A DNA stretch of 64,000 nt from Alphaproteobacteria bacterium (GTDB taxonomy: Bacteria; Pseudomonadota; Alphaproteobacteria; Micavibrionales; Micavibrionaceae), in NCBI GenBank assembly GCA_020443075.1, contig JAGRIU010000060.1:1-64000 (forward strand). The letters run 5' to 3'. The translations under genes and the position numbers were made by a program. The notes below the pieces were generated by a model. That model was not told the origin of the DNA. It searched no databases and was given only the letters and a program-made list of their open reading frames with translations. Of this stretch, positions 46,826 to 59,124 are shown piece after piece (position 1 is the stretch's first letter; each line of letters begins with the position of its first letter).

Positions 46826-48314
46826 GAACATCCATCCATTCATCGAAATCCTGCGCCGCCCGCAGCGTATAGGCGCGCTTGCGGTCTTTCCCGCGTAACT
46901 TGGCCCGTTTGCTTTTACCGGACTTGGTTTCGTAGCGCACTGTCGCTTCATCTTTCGAAAGCGGCGGGAACAGGCCGAAATTGATATTCATTGGCTGGAA
47001 AGTCTCGGCCTCAGCCCCGCCCGTAATATGTCCCAGCAAAGCCCCCATCGCGCTTGTTTGCGGCGGTGGCGTAAATTGAAGTCCTAAAGCCTGCGCAGCG
47101 GCCATCCGCCCGGCCAATAGTCCGATCGAGGCGCTCTCGATATAGCCTTCGCAGCCCGTAATTTGCCCGGCGAAGCGAATAGTTTGTCCTTCTGTGCCTT
47201 CCTCGCGCAAGCGGGGATCTTTTAAAGGCCCCTGCTTTCGCAGGGGAGACATAAATTCCTCTTTCAACCGCAAGCCCTCATCCAGAAGTTTCGGTGAATT
47301 GATAAACGTATTCCTGTGCAGCCCGCCCAGCCGCGCAAATTCAGCCGTTTCCAGCCCCGGAATCATGCGGAAAACCCGCGTCTGCTCGCCCCATTTCATC
47401 TTGGTCTGAAAACCCACGATATTGTACAGCGTCCCCAGTGCGTTATCTTGCCGCAATTGCACGACGGCATAAGGCTCCTGACCTGTGCGCGGATTAACCA
47501 GCCCCACAGGTTTCATCGGCCCAAAGCGCAAAGTTTCCGGCCCTCGCGTCGCCATAACCTCGATCGGCATGCACCCGTCAAAATACGGCGTATCCTGCTC
47601 CTGTTCGGCCAATGTCGGGCTGCCGGAGGGAAGCTCCCACTCTTTAAACAACCCGTATTCCGCTGCCAAAAGCTCTTGTATAAAGGCTTCATATTGTGCC
47701 TTGTCCATCGGGCAGTTGATATAGTCTTTCCCCGATCCGGCGGGCCCGGCCTTATCATAGCGCGATTGAAACCACGCCTTATCCATGTTGATGCTCTCTG
47801 TATGCACGATCGGAGCAATCGCATCGAAAAACGACAGCTCTTTCTCTCCGGTCAATTCCGCAATCGCCTGCGCCAGCGGGTCAGAGGTCAAAGGCCCGGT
47901 CGCGATAATCACATTGTCCCACTCCGCAGGCGGCAAACCGTTAATCTCTCCACGCTCGATTGTAATGCGCGGATGCGCCGCCAAAGCCTCAGTGACGCCT
48001 TTGGAAAAGACATCGCGGTCAACGGCTAAGGCCCCACCAGCCGGCACGGCCGCCTTGTCGCCTTCGCGCATAATCAGCGAGCTGAGTTTGCGCATTTCCT
48101 GATGGATAAGGCCCACAGCATTATGTTCGGCATCATCGCTACGGAAAGAATTCGAGCACACAAGTTCTGCGCAATAATCGCTGCTGTGCGCAGGCGTGCC
48201 TTTTTCGGGGCGCATTTCGTGCAGCACAACGCGTGCGCCCATATTGGCCGCCTGCCAGGCCGCTTCGCTTCCCGCCAGTCCGGCGCCTATAATGTGAATA
48301 ATCTGAGAATTCAT
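46806..48314 (-). CDS. trmFO: tRNA m5U54 methyltransferase TrmFO with in-frame repeat insertion
   Basis: 502 residues from [20 protein letters not shown]. TrmFO uses methylenetetrahydrofolate and FAD to methylate U54 of tRNA. Conserved parts include the FAD site [26 protein letters not shown], and [19 protein letters not shown] stretch of about 22 residues, [20 protein letters not shown], lies where related proteins have only a short loop before RFAGQ, and it coincides with a palindromic repeat at 47201-47246. A frame open to 48743 upstream has no family similarity. The insertion makes the protein longer than the usual 440-470. Confidence 0.9.
   Translation of the reverse strand: MNSQIIHIIGAGLAGSEAAWQAANMGARVVLHEMRPEKGTPAHSSDYCAELVCSNSFRSDDAEHNAVGLIHQEMRKLSSLIMREGDKAAVPAGGALAVDRDVFSKGVTEALAAHPRITIERGEINGLPPAEWDNVIIATGPLTSDPLAQAIAELTGEKELSFFDAIAPIVHTESINMDKAWFQSRYDKAGPAGSGKDYINCPMDKAQYEAFIQELLAAEYGLFKEWELPSGSPTLAEQEQDTPYFDGCMPIEVMATRGPETLRFGPMKPVGLVNPRTGQEPYAVVQLRQDNALGTLYNIVGFQTKMKWGEQTRVFRMIPGLETAEFARLGGLHRNTFINSPKLLDEGLRLKEEFMSPLRKQGPLKDPRLREEGTEGQTIRFAGQITGCEGYIESASIGLLAGRMAAAQALGLQFTPPPQTSAMGALLGHITGGAEAETFQPMNINFGLFPPLSKDEATVRYETKSGKSKRAKLRGKDRKRAYTLRAAQDFDEWMDVHEQKSA
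47201..47246. repeat. Double-hairpin palindromic element inside trmFO
   Basis: Two adjacent hairpins: CCTCGC / GCGGGG (47201-47206 and 47211-47216, loop GCAA, one G-T) and CCCCTGC / GCAGGGG (47229-47235 and 47240-47246, loop TTTC). This is a known type of alphaproteobacterial dispersed element (CCCCTGC..GCAGGGG..CCCGC). The gene reads through it in frame. Confidence 0.85.
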
Positions 48315-48440
48315 CGGCCAACAGGTAGCAAAAGCTATGCATATCCGCAAACAAAACCTTTTCTTTTTACCCAGTGCCTGTAAACTTTTTAGAAGAGGCG
48401 ACTCATGCCGTTTAAAAAAATCACCAAAGAGGTTTGAAAC

Positions 48441-49226
48441 ATGAAAAAACTCGCGCTGACAACAGCCCTTTGCCTTACTTTGTCTATGCCTGCGTTTGCC
48501 GAAGACCATGCATCCATGCCCGAACCTCAAGCCGAACCGCAGATTGAGTTGCACCGTGTTCACTGGGGGTATGACGGCCCGGGAGCCGCCAAGCATTGGG
48601 GCGACATCGATACGGCAAACGAAGCGTGCAAGTCCGGGAAAAGCCAGTCGCCTATCAATATAGCCCGCTTCCTGCAAGAAGACCTGCCGGATTTGCATCC
48701 CACCTATGCCGAAGCGTCTCTGGATATCGTCAATAACGGCCATACGGTGCAGATCAATTTTGCCCCGGGCTCAAAGCTGGAAGTCGGTGGCATAACATAT
48801 GATTTACTGCAATTGCACTTTCACACCCCTAGCGAGCACTACCTCGATGGCGCCCCCTATCCGATGGAAATGCATCTGGTGCATAAAGCCGAGGATGGCA
48901 CGCTTGGCGTTGTCGGCGTTTTAATCAAGGTCGGGGAAGCTAATCCGGAGATCGAGAAAATCTGGCAGAATGTCCCGCCTGCCGGTCGCGAGGTCAGTGT
49001 TCAAGACGTAAGCATCAACGCCGCAAATTTGCTACCAGAATCTTTGGATTACTACAGGTACGAAGGGTCTTTAACCACGCCGCCTTGCACCGAAGGCGTG
49101 CAATGGCATGTGCTCAAAGACACAATTGAAGTCTCTGAAGACCAGCTCCGCGCTTTCCAGTCTGTCTTTCCGGTCAATGCGCGCCCGGTCCAGCCTTTGA
49201 ATGAACGCGTCATTATCGGCGACTAA
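48441..49226 (+). CDS. Alpha-class carbonic anhydrase, secreted
   Basis: 261 residues with a signal peptide ([20 protein letters not shown]). It hydrates CO2 in the periplasm. The three zinc His are His126, His128 ([12 protein letters not shown]) and His145 (MEMHLVHK), with Glu at EH in SEH and the SQSPINI and [14 protein letters not shown] signatures. GAGG before ATG 48441 is the ribosome-binding site. Alpha-class enzymes are exported and zinc-dependent. Confidence 0.95.
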   Translation: MKKLALTTALCLTLSMPAFAEDHASMPEPQAEPQIELHRVHWGYDGPGAAKHWGDIDTANEACKSGKSQSPINIARFLQEDLPDLHPTYAEASLDIVNNGHTVQINFAPGSKLEVGGITYDLLQLHFHTPSEHYLDGAPYPMEMHLVHKAEDGTLGVVGVLIKVGEANPEIEKIWQNVPPAGREVSVQDVSINAANLLPESLDYYRYEGSLTTPPCTEGVQWHVLKDTIEVSEDQLRAFQSVFPVNARPVQPLNERVIIGD

Positions 49227-49237
49227 AGAGGTTTTTT

Positions 49238-49744
49238 ATGGAGCCTGAAAAGGGGATCAGTGACAGCCAGTTCTATATGTGGCGCACGCTTTTCGCGGTG
49301 GCGCATGCCGATAATGTCGTCACAGACGAAGAAGTGCGTTATATGGCTGAGGTTTTGGAAGATATTCCGTTTTCCGCCGATCAAAGAGCTATCCTGACAG
49401 AAGATAGCAAACACGCTCAATCGATAGAGGAAATGTTCAAGGGAATCACAGACGTGCGTGATCAGGCTGCTTTTTTCCAGTACGCCCGCGAACTGGTTCA
49501 TATTGATGGTGATTACGGGGAGGAAGAGCAAGGGGTGATGCTCAAACTCGGGGAAATACATTTAAAAAATGCCAACCTTGACGATCTGATCGGCAGCGTA
49601 TCGCTGGAGCTTGAGGAAGACTTCAATCCGGACTATGAAGAAACGGGCGACAGCTCGCGGCCGTTTGACGAGCAAAGAAACTTGAAGAAAAAGATATTCT
49701 CTTTCCGCGAGCGATTCTTGAAAGACCGTTTCGGTAAATCCTGA
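49238..49744 (+). CDS. TerB-like helical protein
   Basis: 168 residues. The TerB/DUF533-like core (about 10-120) shows FAVAHADNVVTDEEVRYMAE and ARELVHIDGDYGEEEQGVM, each with an acidic pair after A(H/D)xD. The founder family binds metals and appears in stress or tellurite-resistance loci. The C-terminal 40 residues are charged and basic (RNLKKKIFSFRERFL). No ter cluster is nearby. It lies 11 bp after the carbonic anhydrase, so the two may share a transcript. Confidence 0.7.
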   Translation: MEPEKGISDSQFYMWRTLFAVAHADNVVTDEEVRYMAEVLEDIPFSADQRAILTEDSKHAQSIEEMFKGITDVRDQAAFFQYARELVHIDGDYGEEEQGVMLKLGEIHLKNANLDDLIGSVSLELEEDFNPDYEETGDSSRPFDEQRNLKKKIFSFRERFLKDRFGKS

Positions 49745-49748
49745 TGCC

Positions 49749-50303
49749 TTATTTGAAAACGGCCTGCGCACTGCGAAAGGCCCGCGAATCGTAAGCCGGT
49801 AAATCCAAAGGTATTGAAGGGTAAGTCTGTCCGTCAAAGCGCAGTGCGACGTCTTTGGCTTTTTCCCAGCTTCCCGATACGCGCACAATCAGATTGCGCC
49901 AGCCGTTCGTGCGTTCATCCTCGATATACATCGGCCCGCGTACAGGCTGGATGGTATTCACCAGTGTGAAGCTGGTATCATGCGCCTGCATCACGAGTAA
50001 AGTACAACCGGGCATTCCGCACCAATACCCGTAAGGTGCATTGAGCATCACGAGGGCATCGCGCCGCGTATCACCATCTAAATCAATGCGGGTATATCTA
50101 TAGCCCGAAGAAACAGGGCCGTGATGCGTGAGTAAAAAAGCCCGTATAGCCTCATGAAGAACGGTGTTATCAGGATCAACAGGATCAGGAGGCATAGGGG
50201 TGAGGACGATCTCTTGCTGCGCCTCATGTACAGTGCCGGAACATCCGCCCGGCATCCACAGACAGAAAAGCAAGAGAGGGAAAATAAAGAAACGGCATCG
50301 CAT
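49749..50303 (-). CDS. Lipoprotein of unknown function
   Basis: 184 residues with an N-terminal signal and a Cys after GG (PGGCSG) near residue 21, a plausible lipobox. The mature part has IDLDGDTRRDALVML, an FG-GAP/EF-hand-like loop, and CGMPGCTLLVM with two Cys that could be disulfide-linked. The family occurs as stand-alone lipoproteins with GMPGCTLL-type motifs; I do not know a function. It is convergent with the TerB-like gene, 4 bp apart. Confidence 0.6.
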   Translation of the reverse strand: MRCRFFIFPLLLFCLWMPGGCSGTVHEAQQEIVLTPMPPDPVDPDNTVLHEAIRAFLLTHHGPVSSGYRYTRIDLDGDTRRDALVMLNAPYGYWCGMPGCTLLVMQAHDTSFTLVNTIQPVRGPMYIEDERTNGWRNLIVRVSGSWEKAKDVALRFDGQTYPSIPLDLPAYDSRAFRSAQAVFK

Positions 50304-50418
50304 AACGCTTCAGAGTATGGGGCATTCTCCTATTCGAACCCACACAGCAAAATGGCCTATACACAATTTTATCTGTTGCCATATAAAGGGGTGACGATTA
50401 TGCTCCAAAGCATAAGCT

Positions 50419-50443
50419 GACGCCCGCGCGTCGTTTCTTTTTT
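50419..50443 (+). terminator. Weak hairpin with T run before ferredoxin gene
   Basis: GACGC (50419-50423) and GCGTC (50428-50432) pair around CCGC, followed by GTTTCTTTTTT. It could terminate or attenuate transcription in the 178-bp gap before fdxA. No gene on this strand ends nearby, so its role is unclear. Another small palindrome, TTATGC / GCATAA, lies just upstream. Confidence 0.35.
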
Positions 50444-50481
50444 GTAAGCACGAAAACAAGAGAACTAGAAGGAGAAGGGGT

Positions 50482-50820
50482 ATGACCTTTGTGGTCACAG
50501 ACATTTGTATCAAGTGCAAATACACCGATTGTGTAGAGGTGTGTCCGGTCGATTGCTTCTACGAAGGGGAAAATATGCTGGTCATCAGCCCTGAGGAATG
50601 TATAGACTGTGGGGTATGCGAACCGGAATGCCCGATCGACGCGATCCTACCCGATACGGACTCTAAGGCGGATAAATGGGTGGAAATAAATCAGAAATAC
50701 GCTGAAATCTGGCCCAACATCACACAAACCAAGGAGCCGATGCCCGAAGCGGAAGCGATGAAAGATGTCCCCAACAAGTTTGAAGAACATTTCAGCGAAA
50801 AACCCGGAGAAGGGGACTAA
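50482..50820 (+). CDS. fdxA: Seven-iron (3Fe-4S/4Fe-4S) ferredoxin
   Basis: 112 residues. Cluster motifs [17 protein letters not shown] and [12 protein letters not shown] give the 3Fe-4S plus 4Fe-4S arrangement typical of alphaproteobacterial FdxA. Low-potential electron carrier in the cytoplasm. An acidic C-terminal extension (about 75-112) is present. A strong AAGGAGAAGGGG site precedes ATG 50482. It is followed within 30 bp by cysK, and a ferredoxin-NADP reductase lies just beyond on the other strand. Confidence 0.95.
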   Translation: MTFVVTDICIKCKYTDCVEVCPVDCFYEGENMLVISPEECIDCGVCEPECPIDAILPDTDSKADKWVEINQKYAEIWPNITQTKEPMPEAEAMKDVPNKFEEHFSEKPGEGD

Positions 50821-50850
50821 GACCGTCCGCTAGAAAATAAGGAGAAGACG

Positions 50851-51855
50851 ATGAGCTTTACAGCCATGCAAAACGAAGAAGCCAATCCTTTGAAACCGCA
50901 GCCTGAATGCCGCGGCCATATCTATGACAGCATTTTGGAAACCATCGGCGCGACGCCGTTGGTCCGCGTGAAAAAGCTTCAGGAAAAATACGGATTGCAG
51001 GCCGAAATCCTCGCCAAACTCGAATTTTTCAATCCCATCGCTTCGGTAAAGGACCGGATTGCCTTTTCCATGATCGAAGACGCCGAGCGCGCCGGAAAAA
51101 TCTCGCCGGGAAAAACGGTGATCATCGAACCGACATCCGGAAACACCGGTATCGCTCTGGCGTTTGTCGCCGTATGCAAAGGCTACCGCGTGATTCTAAC
51201 GATGCCGGAATCCATGTCTTTGGAGCGCCGCAAAATGCTGGCCTTCTATGGCGCGGAAATTATGCTCACCCCGGCTGAAAAAGGCATGAAAGGCGCGATC
51301 GAGCGCGCAGGCGCGTTAATGGAGGAACATGGCGCGGCAGGCTTCATGCCCTCGCAGTTTACCAACCCGGCCAACCCGCAAATCCACCGCGAAACCACAG
51401 CACTGGAAATCTGGAACGATACGCAAGGCGCCGTCGATATTCTGGTTGCCGGTGTGGGGACAGGCGGGACTCTAACCGGGATCTCGCAAGTCCTCAAAGC
51501 CAAAAAGCCGGGCTTCATGACCTACGCGGTCGAGCCGGCAGAAAGCCCCGTGATCGCAGGCGGTGATCCCAGCCCCCATAAAATTCAGGGCATCGGTGCG
51601 GGCTTTATCCCCGAGATTTTGGATACGAAACTGATTGACCAGGCAATCCCGGTCAGCAGCGCCAAGGCCATCGAAACAGCGCGCGAAGTCGCACGCCTTG
51701 AAGGTATCCCCGGCGGCATTTCCTCCGGCGCCGCCATGGCCGCCGCGATCGAAGTCGCCAAGCGCCCGGAAAGCAAAGGCAAAACCATCGTTGTCATTAT
51801 TCCGTCCTTCGCCGAACGCTATATCTCCACCGCGCTGTTTGAAGGGCTGGGGTAA
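50851..51855 (+). CDS. cysK: Cysteine synthase
   Basis: 334 residues. PLP-dependent O-acetylserine sulfhydrylase that makes cysteine from O-acetylserine and sulfide. The Schiff-base Lys is in NPIASVKDRIA (about residue 66). The Asn loop is TSGNTGIALAF, and the phosphate-binding GTGGTLTG follows. A 20-residue N-terminal extension (MSFTAMQNEEANPLKPQPEC) precedes the catalytic core, so an internal start is possible, but AAGGAGAAGACG lies directly before ATG 50851. It is probably co-transcribed with fdxA. Confidence 0.94.
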   Translation: MSFTAMQNEEANPLKPQPECRGHIYDSILETIGATPLVRVKKLQEKYGLQAEILAKLEFFNPIASVKDRIAFSMIEDAERAGKISPGKTVIIEPTSGNTGIALAFVAVCKGYRVILTMPESMSLERRKMLAFYGAEIMLTPAEKGMKGAIERAGALMEEHGAAGFMPSQFTNPANPQIHRETTALEIWNDTQGAVDILVAGVGTGGTLTGISQVLKAKKPGFMTYAVEPAESPVIAGGDPSPHKIQGIGAGFIPEILDTKLIDQAIPVSSAKAIETAREVARLEGIPGGISSGAAMAAAIEVAKRPESKGKTIVVIIPSFAERYISTALFEGLG

Positions 51856-51868
51856 AAGGAACGCCAAG

Positions 51869-55637
<3,769 letters not shown>

Positions 55638-55648
55638 ACTGTCTATTT

Positions 55649-55739
55649 AAACCACCAAGCGCGCCAAGACCAACAAGAAATCCACAATATCTACAGTTCA
55701 AATGTTTAACGACAAGAACGCTTGGCGATCTTGGTGGTT
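55649..55739. repeat. Palindromic element between dut and mutS
   Basis: TTTAAACCACCAAG (55646-55659) and CTTGGTGGTT (55730-55739) are inverted repeats bounding about 90 bp; inner CCAAG / CTTGG copies extend the pairing. Ends TTTAAACCAC..GTGGTTATGAA are the same as in the element between ubiE and murJ at 59031-59124. It occupies nearly the whole gap between dut and mutS. Confidence 0.8.
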
Positions 55740-55744
55740 ATGAA

Positions 55745-56203
55745 TTAGTCCTTCCCCGTCGAACCAAAGCCGCCGTCGCCGCGTGCGGTTTCATCAAGGT
55801 CTTTCACCACTTCCCACGCCACATGTTCAAAGCGCTCGACGACCATCTGCGCGATACGCATACCGCGTTCGATGGTAAAAGGCTCTTTGCCGTGATTGAT
55901 CAGAATAACTTTGATTTCACCGCGGTAATCCGCATCAATCGTCCCGGGCGTATTGAGCACCGTCACTCCGTGCTTGATGGCAAGGCCCGAACGCGGACGG
56001 ATTTGCGCTTCATAGCCTTCGGGCAGGGCAATCGCCAGCCCCGTCGGCACCAAAGCGCGCTCGCCAGCCCCGAGTTCAATGGCTTCTTCCAACGCCGCCG
56101 AAAGGTCCATCCCCGCCGATTGCGCCGTCGCATAGCTCGGCAGGTTCAGTCCCACAGCATGTTCTAGCGGCATCAGTTTGACTTTGGTTTCATTCAGCGG
56201 CAT
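55745..56203 (-). CDS. dut: Deoxyuridine 5'-triphosphate nucleotidohydrolase
   Basis: 152 residues, the trimeric dUTPase. It hydrolyses dUTP to dUMP and keeps uracil out of DNA. Family motifs are in order: [42 protein letters not shown] and GDGGFGSTG. The start overlaps the coaBC end by 14 bp, so they are coupled. Confidence 0.97.
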   Translation of the reverse strand: MPLNETKVKLMPLEHAVGLNLPSYATAQSAGMDLSAALEEAIELGAGERALVPTGLAIALPEGYEAQIRPRSGLAIKHGVTVLNTPGTIDADYRGEIKVILINHGKEPFTIERGMRIAQMVVERFEHVAWEVVKDLDETARGDGGFGSTGKD

Positions 56204-57470
56204 CGTTCATCTGTCCTTTTATAGCCTTAAAATAATCGGCAATGGCTTGTGTCAATCTCTCACCCACGGCGCTTTTGCTCATGGCGCCCCAATCATCGGT
56301 TGTCTTTGCCGATATAAAATAGACATGATTCTCGTCCTCGCCAAACACCTTTTTATCGTCCCCGCCGACCTGATTGGCTAAAATCCAGTCACAGCCCTTA
56401 CGAGCCAGTTTGCCCTTGGCGTGCTCCAGAACACCCTGCGTTTCCGCGGCAAATCCGGCAACCAGAGCAGGTCGCTGTGCATGATGGGATAGGATATACA
56501 AAATATCTGGGTTCTCTTTCAAAGAAAGCTGCGGAATTGTGCCTTCGGCGTCTTTTTTAATTTTTTGTTCTGCCGGAGCACTTGCGCGCCAATCACTGAC
56601 CGCCGCCGCGCACACGGCAATATCGCAGGGCAGAGCAGCTTCACAGGCCGCTAACATCTCCTGCGCGGTTTCAACGCGGATTGTCCGAACGCCGAACGGG
56701 TCGGGCAGGGCGGTCGGACCGCTCACCAGCGTAACGTCCGCTCCGAAATCTGCCAGAGCCTGTGCAATCGCATGCCCTTGCTTACCCGAAGAACGGTTGC
56801 CGATAAAACGCACAGGATCAAGCGACTCATAAGTTGGCCCGCTGGTCACAAGGGCGCGAAGGCTTTTCAGATGCGGGGATGATGTGATGAGGGGATGAGG
56901 CGAATCTCCCGTCATCCCTTCATCCAATAATCCCTTAATCCGATCAAAGATCGTTCCCGGCTCGCTCATCCGTCCGGGCCCATGTTCGCCGCACGCCATA
57001 TCGCCTTCTTCGGGGCCTGCAAACTTTATCCCTCTGTTTTTTAAGGAGTTTACATTGGTGCAAGTCGCGTCATTGACCCACATAGCATGGTTCATCGCCG
57101 GTGCAATCAGGATCGGTTTATTCGCGGCAAGCAACATCGTGCTGGCTAGATCCTGCGCTAGCCCGTGCGCCATTTGCGCGATAATATTAGCGCTCGCCGG
57201 AGCCACAACAATCAAATCGGCCTCCCGCGAGAGGCGAATATGTCCCATCTCTGTCTCGTCCTTAAGCGACCAGAGATCCGTATAAACAGGCTCTTCACAC
57301 AGGGCCGAAACCGAAAGAGGCGTGACGAAATGCGACCCGCCTTCGGTGAGAATACAGCGCACCTTCGCCCCGTCTTTCTTCAGTAGGCGGATCAATTCCA
57401 GCGATTTATAAGCGGCAATACCGCCGCTGATCACCAGCAGGATCGAAAGGTCTTTCAGGTTTTGTGTCAT
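56190..57470 (-). CDS. coaBC: Phosphopantothenoylcysteine synthetase/decarboxylase with repeat in linker
   Basis: 426 residues from [20 protein letters not shown]. The N-terminal CoaC flavoprotein domain (about 1-185) has the [15 protein letters not shown] start, PAMNHAMW and [16 protein letters not shown]. The C-terminal CoaB domain (about 215-426) has the GNRSSGKQG nucleotide site. Both activities build coenzyme A. About 20 extra residues ([20 protein letters not shown]) lie in the linker and coincide with a GATGAGGGGATGA palindrome like the one in ygfZ. An open extension to 57524 has no family match. Confidence 0.94.
   Translation of the reverse strand: MTQNLKDLSILLVISGGIAAYKSLELIRLLKKDGAKVRCILTEGGSHFVTPLSVSALCEEPVYTDLWSLKDETEMGHIRLSREADLIVVAPASANIIAQMAHGLAQDLASTMLLAANKPILIAPAMNHAMWVNDATCTNVNSLKNRGIKFAGPEEGDMACGEHGPGRMSEPGTIFDRIKGLLDEGMTGDSPHPLITSSPHLKSLRALVTSGPTYESLDPVRFIGNRSSGKQGHAIAQALADFGADVTLVSGPTALPDPFGVRTIRVETAQEMLAACEAALPCDIAVCAAAVSDWRASAPAEQKIKKDAEGTIPQLSLKENPDILYILSHHAQRPALVAGFAAETQGVLEHAKGKLARKGCDWILANQVGGDDKKVFGEDENHVYFISAKTTDDWGAMSKSAVGERLTQAIADYFKAIKGQMNDAAE
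56886..56924. repeat. GATGAGGGGATGA palindromic element inside coaBC
   Basis: GATGAGGGGATGA (56886-56898) and TCATCCCTTCATC (56912-56924) form a 13-bp inverted repeat with one mismatch. 15 bases plus a further 11 (CCCGTCATCCC) are shared with the ygfZ element at 36056-36088. The gene reads through it in a different codon frame from ygfZ. Confidence 0.8.
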
Positions 57471-57492
57471 AGCAAGATCATTATAATGAAAA

Positions 57493-57516
57493 AGCCCCGC
57501 CGATAAAAGCGGGGCC
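57493..57516 (-). terminator. Terminator of the Ala-rich protein gene
   Basis: On the minus strand GGCCCCGC and GCGGGGCT pair around an 8-nt loop (plus 57509-57516 and 57493-57500) and are followed by a U run (GCTTTTT). Clear intrinsic terminator between the Ala-rich gene and coaBC. Confidence 0.85.
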
Positions 57517-57548
57517 TTTTGCAAATTCTGTATTGAAAGGGCTTACGA

Positions 57549-58085
57549 TTAGTGAGCCATTTCTTCCATATGATCAGCCGCATCATGAGCAGCATCTTCA
57601 GCCGTATCAGCAGCTTCGCCAGCCGCGTCATGCGCTGCATCTGTTGCTTCTTGAACAGCTTCATCAGCGGTCATGCCGGAAGCATCTTCAGTGGCAGCTT
57701 CAGCCGCGTCTTCTACAGCGCCTTCAACGGCGTCAGCAGCATCGCTGGCAGCTTCTTCGGCAGCATCCATAGCTTCGCTAGCCATGTCGTCTGCTTCAAC
57801 AGCCATATCATGGGCCGCTTCAGCAGTATCTTCAGCCATAGCAGCTGCGTCATCAGCCGCTTCAGTCATAGCGTTCGACGCATCTTCCGAAATTTGCTGG
57901 ATAGAATCTGAAATGTTTGAAAAACCATCTTGCATAGCGCTGGCGGCTTCGCTACCGGCGGCAGGCTCGATATAGGAAACGTCCGTTCCCGTGTTGCTGA
58001 CATTGTTGTAGATTGCAAAGATTGCAACCAGACCGGCAGCCAGCACAACGCCGGAATAAACGATAGATTTTGTAAAGTTATTCAT
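57549..58085 (-). CDS. Membrane-anchored Ala/Asp/Glu-rich helical repeat protein
   Basis: 178 residues. An N-terminal membrane anchor (about 9-27, IVYSGVVLAAGLVAIFAIY) is followed by a short linker. Then about 110 residues are made almost only of Ala, Asp, Glu, Met, Ser and Thr in imperfect 11-residue-like units such as EDTAEAAHDMA and EDAAEAATEDA. The pattern predicts one long amphipathic acidic helix, as in LEA-like or apolipoprotein-like proteins. His residues cluster at the C-terminus. Function unknown; stress protection or envelope spacing are speculation. It has an own promoter region with palindromes and its own terminator. Confidence 0.65.
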   Translation of the reverse strand: MNNFTKSIVYSGVVLAAGLVAIFAIYNNVSNTGTDVSYIEPAAGSEAASAMQDGFSNISDSIQQISEDASNAMTEAADDAAAMAEDTAEAAHDMAVEADDMASEAMDAAEEAASDAADAVEGAVEDAAEAATEDASGMTADEAVQEATDAAHDAAGEAADTAEDAAHDAADHMEEMAH

Positions 58086-58124
58086 GGAACGAGTCCTCTC
58101 CTTTAATCCTCACAGTATGAATGT

Positions 58125-58177
58125 CTACACAGTGTAGTTAGCGCATAGCTATGCGCCTTTATACTATTGTTTGTCAA
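58125..58177 (-). promoter_or_regulatory. Promoter region with two palindromes before the Ala-rich gene
   Basis: CTACAC-A-GTGTAG (58125-58137) and the perfect 16-bp palindrome GCGCATAGCTATGCGC (58141-58156) lie side by side, with TTGACA (plus 58172-58177) upstream, so the 16-bp palindrome covers the expected -10. A second TTGACA with TAAATT 16 bp later (plus 58231-58236 and 58209-58214) sits further upstream. The layout suggests regulated transcription; the regulator is unknown. Confidence 0.5.
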
Positions 58178-58232
58178 TAGAAAAAACATATTCAACTGAG
58201 CAGGTATGAATTTAACATATCGCGCAAAAATG

Positions 58233-59021
58233 TCAAGTTTTCAATCCGGAATGAATAGCAACAATCCCCGCCGATAAATTCGTATAACCCGCCTGCGCAA
58301 AACCGGCCTCGCGCATCCGCGCCGCCAAAGCCTCTTGCCGCGGCATTTTTCGAATGCTCTCTACCAGATATTGATAGCTGTCGCGGTCATTGGCCACGCG
58401 CGCACCAATCTCCGGGATGACACTATAAGAGTATAAATCATAAGCCTTGGCCAGCAGGCGCGGGCGCACATGCGAAAACTCCAGACAGTAAAACCGCCCG
58501 CCGGGCTTCAAAACACGCACGGCTTCGCGCAAGGCCTGATCAATCCGCGTCACGTTGCGCAGCCCGAAGGCAATTGTATAGACATCAAAGTGATTGTCGG
58601 GGAAGGGAAGATCCTCGGCATTGCCCGTCACCCAATCAAAATCATCCAGCCAGCCGCGGTCAATCGCGCGCCCCCGCCCGACCTCCAGCATATGCGGATT
58701 GATATCGCATACCACAATTTTCCCTCCCCCTTCTTGGGGGGGAGGGTTAGGGAGGGGGGGGACTCTATCTATCTTTCGACGTAGCCGAAACGCAATATCA
58801 CCCGTGCCGCCGGCCACATCCAAAAAACGCTGACCCGTGCGCGGGCGGATCATCCGCACCAGACGGTCCTTCCAGATCCGGTGCAGTCCGCCGGACATAA
58901 GGTCATTCATCAAATCGTAGCTTTCCGCCACCGAATCGAAGACCCCGCGCACCAATCCGGTTTTTTCTTCCGGACTGACGCTGCGCTCGCCAAATTGTGT
59001 GCTTTCAGGATTTTGTTTCAT
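58233..59021 (-). CDS. ubiE: Ubiquinone/menaquinone biosynthesis methyltransferase with repeat insertion
   Basis: 262 residues. SAM-dependent C-methyltransferase of ubiquinone or menaquinone synthesis. Core motifs are FLDVAGGTGDIAFRL, VVCDINPHMLEVG, DNHFDVYTIAFGLRNVT and LKPGGRFYCLEFS. Between the first two, the residues KIDRVPPLPNPPPQEGGG are not part of the family and coincide with a C/G-rich palindrome at 58722-58746. They lie in the loop before the second Rossmann strand. The start codon lies 10 bp from a palindromic element that fills the gap to murJ. Confidence 0.92.
   Translation of the reverse strand: MKQNPESTQFGERSVSPEEKTGLVRGVFDSVAESYDLMNDLMSGGLHRIWKDRLVRMIRPRTGQRFLDVAGGTGDIAFRLRRKIDRVPPLPNPPPQEGGGKIVVCDINPHMLEVGRGRAIDRGWLDDFDWVTGNAEDLPFPDNHFDVYTIAFGLRNVTRIDQALREAVRVLKPGGRFYCLEFSHVRPRLLAKAYDLYSYSVIPEIGARVANDRDSYQYLVESIRKMPRQEALAARMREAGFAQAGYTNLSAGIVAIHSGLKT
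58722..58746. repeat. CCCTCCCCC palindromic element inside ubiE
   Basis: CCCTCCCCC (58722-58730) and GGGGGAGGG (58738-58746) pair perfectly around a 7-nt loop, and a partial third copy (GGGAGGGGGGG) extends to about 58761. Read on the minus strand it gives PPLPNPPPQEGGG, a known translation of a dispersed palindrome. It lies in frame in ubiE. Confidence 0.85.
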
Positions 59022-59030
59022 AGAGCTTTT

Positions 59031-59124
59031 AAACCACAGAGATGAAGGAGTGAAAAGGAGATAAAAGAGAGTTTTAAATATTTTTCTCTTTCAACTCTGT
59101 TTTTACTCTTTAAACTCTGTGGTT
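59031..59124. repeat. Palindromic element filling the ubiE-murJ gap
   Basis: AAACCACAGAG (59031-59041) and CTCTGTGGTT (59115-59124) are inverted repeats at the ends of a 94-bp element whose interior has further GAG/CTC-rich complementary stretches. It occupies all but 9 bp of the divergent gap; the murJ ATG follows the right arm directly. Ends are shared with the dut-mutS element. Confidence 0.85.

Noticed and set aside
48315-48743. Upstream extension of trmFO
   Set aside because: The extension lies opposite the carbonic anhydrase gene and has no family similarity; the FAD-binding start at 48314 is standard.
50318-50340. tRNA T-arm-like sequence (ATTCGAACC)
   Set aside because: The flanking bases do not form the required stem and no acceptor or anticodon arm is present.
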